A DNA stretch of 64,000 nt, from NCBI RefSeq assembly GCF_029873635.1, contig NC_080426.1, positions 56,762,673 to 56,826,672 of the forward strand, read 5' to 3'. A program made the translations under genes and the position numbers. Below, piece after piece: positions 10,431 through 22,800 of the stretch (within the stretch, counting starts at the first letter, position 1; the number at the start of each line of letters is the position of its first letter). A model generated the notes under the pieces. It searched no databases. It saw nothing but the letters and a program-made list of their open reading frames with translations, and was not told where the DNA came from. This DNA is from Malania oleifera. Its lineage: Eukaryota > Streptophyta > Magnoliopsida > Santalales > Ximeniaceae.

Positions 10431-13400
10431 AGGCACCAAGGGGAGGCTAGCCCAACTTACAAAAAATCAACCATCCTGAAGGATGTCACAAAGATCAAAG
10501 ATTACATTAAAATCATGTACAACATTTCCACTATGCCAGCTATTAACGGCCTTGCTCTTTGCTTGTCAGAAATGCTGAGGTTGAATTACCAAACATTACT
10601 GTTTCTCTCTTTCCAAACACACCAGAAAATTGTGAGTGGACTTTCATCTTGTCTTGATGAAACTTTTTTTTTGTCTAAACAATAAGATCAGATTCCTAAG
10701 CCTTCATGAGCGTTGGGTCTTGTAACTATTGACTAATTAACTGCATGGAGGTGCTTTTGCATCTGTGTCTCCCATGAGGAAGAATTTCATGATTTGGTGA
10801 ATATTATTACAAAGGCAAAGAAATATCTACTGTTTGCATTGTATATTGAGGAAAAAATTGCATAATAGAAATGATGGGTAACACATTCCATCTTGGAGAG
10901 AAAAAAGGTTTTGCCAACCAGCCAATCTTTGATGAAGTTTATTGAGGGTGTGCCGATATAATTATTGGTTTTGATTATGATGTATGAGTTCTATTCCAAG
11001 ACTTAGTTTGGCCCCCTGAGGCTAATGCAAAGTAACTTCTAAAAAGGAGCCCCGATGAAAACGAGTTGATTAAGTGGCTATATAAATTGTTGAACGCCCT
11101 CTGAAAAAGGAGCTATTAGAAACAAAAAGTGAATCCTGAATATTTGGTGAAAGGGCCGTAAAGTGTTTCAGCCAAGTGTCTGAAATGTTTAAAATGACCA
11201 ATGTGGATGTCATTTTAAGAAACACAAATACTAGATAATTTTGTATTATTTGTGAAGAAATAAGTATAATCATGTAACAGAATAATTTGTTAGAAAAAAG
11301 CTACCTTTTAGCTTTTAAAAGCTCCAAATCTTTAACTTTTAAAGCTCCCAAGTTCCATTGAGCCATACTATTTGTAAGGCAAAGGTTCCCTTTAAGATTT
11401 AGACTTTCATATGGATTGTGGTTCTCAACATCATTTGTTACAGATTATAAGCCCTACTAGGATCTGAGCACACTTTTTTCTTCATTGTTGGGTGGCGAAT
11501 AATCTATAGAATGCTCTTTTTTCTTGTTTTTGGTGTAGTGTGGTGGCACCTCTGGCTTTGAGCAATTTCTTGCCAATGAAATTTCGGGGCTTTAGAAAGA
11601 GTAGAAAAAAGAAGGTTTTTATGGATAAGTGCGGTCTTTGCTATTCTGTGGACCCTTTGGATTGAGAGGAATACAAGAAATTTTATGGCTTGTAGAGCCT
11701 CTCCTCATTTGTTGTGGCATAGAGTAGTGTTTTTGGCTATCTTTGGGCTTGTTCATTTGATTGTAAGTTTTTAAATGGTAAAATGAATAAAAATTTGCAA
11801 TTTGAAGGTCTATCCCTAAGGGGCCCAAAGAATTCCTAATTTCAATTAGGAAACCCTTTTTAATTGATTCTTTTATCACATTGTGATATTTTACACCAAA
11901 ATGAATGCATTCGAGAGCAATGCAATGATGACGAAATTATCATAGATTGGCATTCTTATTTCTATTCAACAATGTACAAAAAATTGTTTTTGCTGTTCTT
12001 TTGGTGGACTCTTACTCCCTTCCCGTTGTACTTTTTTCTTTTCTCTGTCAATATATATTTCTTTAAAAAAAACTCTGCCGCTTCTCAAAGTTCCCCAAAA
12101 AAGATAAAAGATGGTCTTTTAAAATCTGACATTTCTGTTTACTAAACATGTTATACCCAACTTCTAATTTTAAAAGTTCATACAAAAAAGAGAATGGGCC
12201 CCCCGCGGGGGGGGGGGGGGGGGAACCTCTCCCCAAAATATCTAAGGCCTTCATTTAGTAGAATGTTGATGATGTTGGAATGCGGAGCATGAACATGTTA
12301 TGTTCTTCAATTGGAATAGAATTAATAGATACAATCATGGTCTTAAATTTCCACGAACTTTCAAAATTTATATCAAAATTTCTGCTTCCAACCACCCTCG
12401 AAATTGAAATGGTAGTTGATGTCCATCTTGCAAAATTTCTGGCGAAATTTCAACGTACTTGTAATTTATCGAGATCTTGAAATTTTAGCGGAATTTGTCA
12501 AAATTTTAATTGGGATGAAATTGCCTTGGGATCCAAATGTGAGACTTAAATGTGGTGTGAAATTTCTCTCTTAATTAATTAATTTATTCCCGGTTGAAAC
12601 CAAAGACAGTTATAAGGGCTTTTGAAATTATGTGAAAAATTAAACTTAGATATTAGAACCATCATTTTATTTAACCACCTTCGTCTAAATTATGTTCATT
12701 TGTATAGTAAATAACTTTTAATTGATTTATGAATTTCATTAATGTTAACTTAATATGTTTAATATGAATATTATATTAAAACTACTGCACCTCAGGCACA
12801 ACATACCTATCATTCATGTTCTTGTATTTAATTTATAATATATTTGTTCTAAAACTTCCATTATTATATCTATTAACCATTTCTAAAATTCATAAAATAT
12901 TTCCATGCTTTACTCCTAATTTCCATCATTTTTTATAATCAAAATCAAAATTGAAATTGATATCAATCTTCCCCTCAAAATCTCCGTACTTTTGAAGCTT
13001 CAAAATTTTAAACGAAATCAAAATTTATGACTTTAGATACCATTTAGTTAAAGTTGTTGAATGCTAATTGTTTTCCACTCAAACAAGCATTTTTATAATA
13101 GAAAATTTTAAAGCAGAGAGTTTTGTTGTTTTGTTTTTACAGTAATCATATATTGACGTCTCTTGCCTAGTTGTATCTCACATGCCATCTTATTACATAC
13201 AAGTTGTGATAGACTTATGTAACTAATCACCATTTATATTTCTTATATTTCTTCCCCGGACCCCGCATAGCTTTGTGCACTGGGCTCCCCTTTTTTTTTT
13301 TACATTGGAATGGGTATACCTGAAGATAGGAATCATTTGAAAAATAAATGTATTCATTCTATAGCAAGTCTCACAAGATCATCTCAGATTGAACTTGGTT

Positions 13401-13833
13401 TATTTAGAAAATATGGTTTGAGGGACTATATGTGGAGCAATTGGGCATAAATTGATATTGACCCTTCAGAATTTGGTAACTTCAACTCTATCGACAACCC
13501 CTTGAGGTTATCTTGCACTTGAAAGAAGTAGAAAAAGAAATAATAGATCCAATATTCCATTTGATTTGGTTTTGATTATGAAACTTTGACTGCATTGTTT
13601 TGGGTTATGTCACCCCTCTTGTGTTGAGAACCAATAGTAAGTTAGTAACCTTGAGCATTATTTGCTAATATATGTTTGCCTTAGAATTTTTCAGTGCAGA
13701 GTTTACCCCCCTCTCCCACCCCAGTATTTTTTCTTTTCTCTTTCTTTTTTCTATTGTTCCTGTACCAATGGAAGCATTGTGTTCAATTGGGATATACTTG
13801 TTGATTCTTCTTTTTCCTTCTGTTTCATTCTAG
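10431..13833. other. No gene recognised; probably intron of the DmX-like gene
   Basis: AT-rich, with short open frames (for example 10425-10685 and 11864-12145) that match nothing I recognise. It holds a G-run hairpin at 12197-12223, long AT-only stretches at 12640-13060, and a SINE tail at 13251. No further DmX exon could be seen here. Confidence 0.5.
13251..13301 (+). mobile_element. Au-like SINE 3' tail
   Basis: CTTCCCCGGACCCCGCATAG, then TTTGTGCACTGGGCTCCCC and a run of T match the terminal segment of Au-type SINEs. Only about 50 bases remain. Confidence 0.65.
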
Positions 13834-16800
13834 GTTTTGGGTTGCCATTAGGTTTCAGCAACTATATTTTCATAGAAAATTTGGTAGACTGGCATCAATG
13901 GAGGAATTGATTGTTGACTCAGAACTGATTGGATGGGTCTTTCACTCTGATTACCAAGAAATTTTATTTGGTTCTTTCTTGCCTAATGAACCTTCTTGGC
14001 AAGAAATGCGGACATTGGGTGTTGGATTTTGGTTTACTAATGCAGCTCAATTGCGCACAAGGGTAAAATCTATGCTTGACATATTTGTTTTTCCTTTACT
14101 TCTTATTGGCGTGGCAATATTTCTGTTATTATATTCAAACAGTTATAATGAAAGGTTTTTTTTTAAATGAAAAGTCAATGTATGAGATGCATTGCAGTAG
14201 GACAATGTGTTTGTACTGGTTAAATTGCCCTTGATTTTTAATGGAAAAATAATACATGAACATGTAGCTTTAAAAGCAGCCCTTTTTAAAAAAAAAAAAA
14301 AAATGTATTCGGTGCAAGAATGCATCTATGGAGCTCCCCAAACACCACATCAGAAGTTAATTGTCGGGAAAATATTTAGAAACTTATTTGTTTAAAAATA
14401 ACAAAAATTGTTCCTTGCAAAGTAGATATTACACTTGAACTCATATATCATTAGATTGAGAATTGTCACCAAATAGGCCTGGCTAAGTGGATGGGATTGG
14501 ATAATTTGTGATGGATTAGGTGGATAATTGGATGAGAAAATTACAATCCATATCCAACTCAATAAAGTGGTGGTTTGGATATGATAATCCATGCCAAATA
14601 GCAGATAATTTGTCACACCTAATAATTTTTTACCCTTTTTGATTGGTAATTTAATTCACGACATAATTATTAATTTTTTTTTGAATTTATAATTTGAAAA
14701 ATTGTAAAACATTCAATAACTAATCACAAAATTAAGAACATTTCTTATAATCTAATAATTTCTTAATTGTGCATTTATGCAAGCAAAACTATAGGCATGA
14801 GAGCATAAAGGAAAAAAAAATCCGAATCTAAATAGAAAACGTAACTATTCAATTTTTGGTAAAACATAGTTATCAAAAATTGAAAAAATCACAATTAGAA
14901 GTGTAATTATCCTTAGAAATTTAAATATAAATAGAATAATTATTCTAAAAGGTCATTCTTAAAGAAAATGACTAATGAATCTTCCTCAATATTTTTAAAT
15001 AGTGTGTGAAAAGTCTCTCTAATCAATTCTAGTGCTTTGATTCATCATATCATTGCATAGCATCCACCACAGATTTGGATAGAATAATCTGTGGCAGGTT
15101 GGGTGGACAATCGGATGAGCATATTACAATCCATATCTGCCTTGTTTAACATGCGGATTGGATATGAGTTGGTTTAGGGTCTTTTGGCAGATCAGATTCT
15201 GTTTGGATAAGCAGGTTTTTATCTGTTTTGCCTGGTCTATCACCAGGTGGAAATGTGTCGAGAAAGGTGAGGCTCTTTGTTGTTTATTTTGTGTACTGGT
15301 TTCACTTTCCCAGGCATAAGGCAATTCACTGTGTTATCAAGATGGGTGATGCATCTGGCAATGGGCATCAACTGACAATAATTTCTATTGAAGGAGTGAT
15401 TGTCCATAGCTTTTTGTGAAAAACTGCTTTACACACACACATACACACAACTTTTTGATAGGTAACTGGGGAAGGGGATAATGAAGTTGGAGCCCTGCTC
15501 AAATGCAGGGTGAAATGAGCCTTTGCTAGTGGGCCATCTGATGTCCATAGTGAACAGCTGCCTTGTTATATTTATTTGTTTGTTAGCTTTTTTTTTTTTG
15601 ACGGAAGAGAGCAGTTGCATTTTCTATTGTAACTCAATTCGCGTTGTTAACTTCATGAATAATTTGGTATGAGAAAATCTAACATGGTTGCAAGGGATTC
15701 GGCTGCAAACTTGAATTCTTAAATTACCTGTCATCCTTAGATGGGGTTGGCTCCTTTGCTACCCCAAGTGCCATATCTGTCTTTCTTCTCAGTGACTTGA
15801 ATCATCAATCGTTTTACTCATAGCATCTAAGCATGTGGATATGCTTCTGAGCTTTGAGCAGACAATGGTACGGTTCCAAAAAAATAATTTCACAAAAACA
15901 GAGAGCTTGTCTCAGATTTGATCTAGCATGTTTATGGAAGGAAAATTTCTGTTTTTCACCCCACTTTGGGTGTGCACATGATCCTACATATCACTTTATA
16001 TATGATTATTTGATGATTTACTTTTCTTGTTTAGTCTGTAGCCCCTTGTATGAATACACTACAGTGTCTGAGATGCAGTATAGTGGGCTGAGTTCTATGG
16101 CATATGGTAAATAATTTTGATACAGTTATTTTGTTGTAGATGGAGAAACTGGCAAGATCGCAATATTTGAAGAACAAGGATCCTAAATCTTGTGCACTTC
16201 TATATGTAGCATTAAATAGGATTCAAGTTTTGGCTGGCCTTTTTAAAATCAGCAAGGATGAAAAGGACAAGCCCTTGGTGGCATTTCTTTCACGAAATTT
16301 TCAGGTATAACGTGAATGGTAGGTTGTCAAGTTATTGTTTGATTTGTTGATTAGGTAGGAATAAATTATTGTAAACATTTTCTTGGAAGAAATTTCACTT
16401 TCATGGTCTTGGACTTGAAATTTCATCTCTTATTGGTGCCATAATTTGAATCTTTGGCCAATAAACTGTAATTTTTCTGCCTATTGTTCCAAATTCCTTC
16501 CCCTTGATACAGTCATCTTTTTGTGAACATGATGCTGTTGACATCCCAAGCTTATCAAAGATTGGTCAATTATTTTATTTTGTTGTATTTATGTGTATTA
16601 GGATTGATTATTAGGATTGATTACTGTTACAGGAAGAGAAAAATAAAGCTGCTGCTTTGAAGAATGCTTATGTTTTGATGGGGAGACATCAGCTGGAGCT
16701 GGCTATTGCTTTTTTTCTGCTTGGAGGTGATACTTCTTCTGCAGTTAATGTTTGTGCAAGAAACCTTGGGGATGAGCAACTTGCTCTTGTAATTTGTCGT

Positions 16801-19800
16801 CTTGTTGAGGGGCATGGTGGACCTTTAGAGCATCATCTGATATCAAAGTTTATACTGCCATCTGCAATGAAGAGAGGCGACAGCTGGCTTGCAAGCCTTA
16901 TGGAGGTGCCTGAAGTTTGAAACTTGCACACTTGCAATTATTATTTTTTTATGAAAAAGATATTCATGGATATAGCTACACTAATGAAATATTTCTGTTT
17001 TCTTTTGATAACTTGTAGTGACTCTCCTTTATTTGCAGTGGTTGTTGGGGAATTACTCTCAATCATTTCTGAGCATGCTTGCTTTCCAAACAGACTCTGT
17101 TTTCAATAAGTCAGCCTTGATGTCCAATCATGCTGCTTTTTTAGACCCGAGTATTGGTCAGTATTGCTTGACGCTGACATCCAAAACTAGCATGAGGAAT
17201 GCTGTAGGGGAGCAAAATGCTGCAATTTTGAGTAGTTGGGCAAATTTGATGACGGCTACTGCATTAAACAGATGTGGCCTTCCAGTAAGTTTATTTTATA
17301 ATTATAACTCTTTTATGCGGAATTACTGTTGCAGATGAGAATCTAATGTTGTAGCTGAATCTATCTTATAAATATCTTAATTTTTCCAGGAAATATTGTC
17401 ATGTCTCATTATCAAAAGTTTGTTCTTGTCCAGAGCTTGGGTCTTTATTTTCTTTGGGCCACATACATTAATACTTACTTGAACAAAAAGGGCAGCCTGT
17501 GTGTGAGGGTTTTATTTTCTTTGGGGACATGCATTAATGTTTACCTGAACAAAAAGGGCAGCTTGTGTATGAGTGTCCTGATGAGATTTAGGAGCGTCAA
17601 ATCTCCAGAGCCTAACCCCTATTGAAAAAGGATGTTTCCACAACTCAAACCTGTGATTTCTTGATTGCAGTGGAGCAACCTTACTGATTTGGTCACCATA
17701 TTTAGTTTTTACATGAATTTACTGATTAAATGATGAGATCTACATGTGCATGTGTGTGTTTAGTAGAAAGGGGCTTTGTAATTGTCAACACTGACAAAAA
17801 AAAAAAAAAAAATCTAACTTGGTTTCATGCTTCTTGTTGAATACTAACTCTCCTTGGTGATCTAAGATGGTACAAACACTCTGATTTGGTTCTGAGTCTT
17901 GTGATATTAATAATAATAATAATAATAATTATAATTATAATAATATTAATAAAAAATAAAAAAAGGTCAAATGGATGATCGGATGATCTAACTTGGTTTC
18001 ATGCTTCTTGTTGAATACTAACTCTCCTTCGTGATCTAAGATGGTACAAACACTCTGATTTGGATCTGAGTCTTGTGATTTGTTTTGTTCCTCCTTAATG
18101 TTTGCTATATTACACTTTGTTCTTTGTAGTTGTGCATCTGTCCATGTTTAATTTGTTCATATTTTTACATTTGAGATGGGATTGCATGTGAGGAATGGTG
18201 TTGGATGGCTTGATATGCATTTGCTCAAGTCCTAACAGCTAAAGCTTTCAGTATAATTGGTAGCCTAACAATTACACTACTAGTAATTGTTTTAATGCCA
18301 TGAAATCTGGGTGTAATATGGCCTCTTTTTGAGCCCGTGGAAGTTGTCCAAGGATCTGGGTTCAAAATTATTTTTTCTTTTTTCGGTTCAAAATATGTTT
18401 GTTATGGCTTATTTGCTCCAACTGCATACAAGCAAGCCTAGGTGCAGCCCTCAGACAGGTGTCAAGCTGGGTTTTGTCATTCATTTAAGCTCAAAATAGG
18501 TCATTGCCTTGAAGAACATTTTTTTTTGGGAATAGGAATTTATTTAATTTTAAAATTTTTAAAGGTTAATTCATAGTCTAAATGATTGAAAAACATAGGT
18601 TGTAGGCTTAGATTTTTGGATGGAATTTCTTTGGTTCATCATTAATATTTTATCTGATTCTCATTTTAAGCTTGAAGCCTTGGAGTGCCTTTCATCTTCT
18701 CCTAGCATTGTTGGGATTACAGATATAACAGATAAAGGAAGCACATCATACATTGGAAACTCTGAAATTCTGAGCACCATACTGAAGCCGATGCCTAATC
18801 TTTCCTCTAACTGGCTCTTTGGTGATGTGGCATTGACTTTGGAGTCCCATGTTAAATTAGATTTAGCAATGAAATACTTGTCTAAATTGATTAAGGAGCA
18901 TCCAAGCTGGCTGGCCACCAATATGGAATCTTTTGGGGCAATGACATGCTTGAAGGAGCAAAAGATTGATCAGTACAGGGTGGCACTTGAGAATTTTCAA
19001 TATAAGTTACACACACAGGTTGCAACTTTTGAGCAGAAGTTTTCTTTGATTCCTGCCTCTTTAATGAACTTGGTATGTAATTTGGTGGCTGCAATATGCA
19101 TATTTAATATTAATTCATCTGATACTTGCGTTCCATTTTTGTTCCTCCAGGAGGGATTGATTTGTATGTGTCTTCTCCCATTCTACAGATTTTAGTCTCA
19201 TCAAGTAATAGTGGGTTATTGTTCATTGGGTATGATATGTTACACCGATATACTTCTCAAGATCAGTCACAAGATAAAAGCCATACTATTAACAGTTCCC
19301 ATTCATGTCCTATTTTGCCCAAGATACTTTTGAAGTCTGCTGAGGAAATCTCCTGTTTATTAGCTCGATTTATTGTTGTATGTAGCATCTCTTGCTCTCA
19401 ACCAGAGTCAAGTTCCATTGATAACAATTTATCTGGTGGAATCAAGCAAGATTCGTCAGAGGCTTGGCATTATTACATACGGGGTCTTATCTTGTTACTG
19501 AAGAGATTAAGAAGCAGCCTAGAGATATTTTCTGGCTCCTGTACTGAAGATATAATGATAAAGCCCTTTACTGCTCTCGATTTATTTGAATATTTTGTAG
19601 ATTTTGCATTTTCTTGGTTCCAAAGAACTTCAAAAGGTCTCATTTTGATGGTGCAACCCCTTTTGATCACATGTACTGATGGGCTTACTCCTTATGAAAT
19701 TGATGTGGCAAATCTGAAAAGATTGCTTCATCAGGCTGCAGAGTTGCTTGCTAACAATTTGTTGACTGACAATGTAGGCGATGGAATTCAAGTTTCTAGA

Positions 19801-22800
19801 TTGATGCAACATGAACAGTGTGGAGATATAATGTCTTCATTACCAGAAGATGAAAGATGGAAAATAATAGGGACTTTTTTATGGCGATATATGTTTGGTT
19901 TCATGAAACATCAGTCATATGTAGTGTTCGATAAACTTGGAGAAGGATATTATTCTGGAATTTCTTGGGACATTGTTTCTCCATGGGTGTTGAGTTTTGG
20001 AAGCTCTGAACCTGATGGCAACAGCATAAATAATCAGATCAAGCTAGTCTCAGTGATCTTGGTTAAAATACTAGAGACCACACTAGCGCATGTATCTTCT
20101 CATTGGACTAAACAGTTTGCATTGTACCTGTGGCAGAAAGTGGAGGATGGATTGCATGTAGCAACTCTTGCCTGGTTACAGCAATCCCCCCAGTCTCAAC
20201 CAAGAAGTCTACATAAGCATCTGAAACACGTTAGTGTTGATTTGGGCATGACAAATGAAAACATTAATTTGCCATACGCTGAAATATTATGGGATATTTG
20301 TGCTGATCCAAAAATAATATCTGATTGTTTTGCTCAAGAAAAAATAAGTTGGTCACAATATATCAAACAGAAGCCCTTTAAAAAATGGAGCAACTTTTAT
20401 GAAGGCATGAACGGGGAGTTTGAAACTGAAGAAGTTTATAATCAAGATGGCAGGCTTAGGGGTAATTATGCCAGTAGTGGAGCAGGATCCACTGTTAGGG
20501 GTCTTTTGGGGAATGGCCATACTTTACTAAGTTCTGGGCTGAAAGATTCAACCTCCAAACAGTATATTCAGTCTTTTCAAAATCCTAAAGATATTTATAA
20601 GAGAAATGGAGAACTCTTGGAGGTAATCCTTCTACTTCTTCTTCGTTCTCCTCCGCTGCCTCACCCTACTGCTTCTCATCTTCCCCTTACTCCCTTCTTT
20701 TTCCTTCTTTATCTGTTATTTTATATACTGTCGAATAATAACCATTATTCAAAGCTCTGGTGCATCAGCTTTTTAGATGACTTTGAAGTTCTGGCAACTA
20801 AAACCTTCAGAGCTTCCTTATCATATCTTTTGCCACTAATTTCTTTTTCCACTTTATTAAATTAACTGGAGCAGGCATTATGCATCAATTCCATTGATAA
20901 ACATCAAGCTGCACTTGCTGGCAACAAGAAGGTACGTTCTATGTAGTGGGTGTGTGATAAAAGCTTCAATTTTTTTTTTCCCATAGACTGTCTGGCTACT
21001 GTCCATTCATTATATGAGAAATAAGGTTGCAATACTATGCTTAATTTGGGTTTTATGTATAATGTACAAAGAATATGGACTTTAAAATTCACCTCCTTCA
21101 TTCATCCAAAGTACCTTTTCTCATTGGATTCGTGTAGCTAGTAAGTGGGTGGCAAAATGTGTAATGGACACGTGTCCCATACACATGCTTGCATCATGTG
21201 CTTGACACAAGTAATTCACATGTTTTAATGTGTATATGAAATATGATTACATGATTTGACTGTAAAAATAAATTAAATTCTGAAAACCTCTCCTGAGGAT
21301 GCACATTTTTCTTGCTTTCATGGCATAGAAAATGGCTTTAAATTTCTCGAGATATTCAATCTTTCTGTCTCAATTATGATTTTCAAAATCATATGATTCT
21401 TGTTTCAAATTGTACCATTCAATTTGATTCACTACCCTACGAGTTTGAATCTAGTAGGCAAATCCAAGTAAGCCGGAATTGAGCAGGAATCTTACGATTC
21501 TTCATACAGTTCACTATTCTGTTCTATTCTTAGGATTCATGATTTAATAACCATTCAGATTAGACCCAGATCCAATTGGTTCCTAGTAAAATTGGATTTT
21601 TGAAAAAATCAAACGCCATTTTCAATGCAAAAGACCTTAAATCCTTTTTCCAATGGTATCTGCAATTACAAAATCCACTAATTTTTATCCCTCTTTTGAA
21701 TTGTTTAAAAATTTCTGGGTTCCTAGTTTCTATTAAAGAATTTGAAAGTCACAAAAGGTCTTCTTTTATTAAATTCTTCTCAAGAATAGTTTATTTGGAA
21801 GCTAAACATGTTTGGATATGAGGGATTTTTTTTATTTATTTCAAAGGCGGCTTGCTATTTGCACTTTATACATAGATATTTTCCATTTATACATAGATAT
21901 ATACATATGGACATGATCATTCAATGCTGATCATGATATTCAATGTTTATTTCATATATACATATAACTAACAACAACTGATTTATGGAATTCATGTTGA
22001 AACTTACAATTACATTTGATTCTCGAATCTTGGCTCACAAAATTAAGATTTTGATTCTTGAGTTGAATGTCAATATAACAACAATAGCCTAGATAAAGAA
22101 TTAAAGCAGGCTTCCAGCATGAAACCAATGGTTTTTCGCATTTGGGAAACATTTTACATTTCTTGAGGGTGCTTTGTGTTGCGATAAGGGTTAAGAACCA
22201 ACTACATCAATGCAATGGTGGTCCTTTATCAGAATGGAATTTCATAATCTTTCTTAAATATGCCATGTTTCTATTTCAATCATTTGACCGTGTGTGCATG
22301 TGCACACATGCACTCATACTCATTTATACCAAGTCTGGTAAACTCACGTAATTCTATCTTATACAGGGGATAATTTTCTTCAATTGGGAAGATGCACTAC
22401 CTTTCAGAGATCTCCCTGACTATATCTGGTCAGAAGCAGATTGGCCAAAAAATGGGTGGGCTGGGTCTGAATCTACCCCTGTTCCTACATGTGTTTCTCC
22501 AGGGATTGGTCTTGGAAGCAAAAAGGGGGCGCACCTTGGGTTGGGTGGAGCAACAATTGGCATGGGTTCTTTTGCAAGACCTGTGAAAGACTTAACAGGT
22601 GGTGGAGCATTTGGAATTCCAGGTTATGCTGGTATCGGTGCTTCTGGTTTGGGTTGGGAGATTCAGGAGGAATTTGAGGAGTTCATTGATCCACCAGCTA
22701 CAGTGGAAAATATAAATACGAGGGCTTTCTCCAGTCACCCATCTAGGCCTTTCTTCTTGGTTGGTTCTAGTAATACACACATTTACTTGTGGGAGGTATG

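Noticed and set aside
10425-10685. 86-codon + strand frame after the second LINE
   Set aside because: No recognisable domain; adjoins the LINE tail and is probably chance.
11864-12145. 93-codon + strand frame as a possible DmX exon or small gene
   Set aside because: No family similarity seen, low-complexity hydrophobic composition, no matching splice phase.
19126-19188. Using the upstream AG at 19150 as the acceptor of the large DmX exon
   Set aside because: It would not keep phase with the preceding exon, while the AG at 19188 does.
20623-20865. Extension of the DmX reading frame past 20622
   Set aside because: The GT donor at 20623 and the next exon at 20875 restore known family sequence; the extension is a CT-rich intron.
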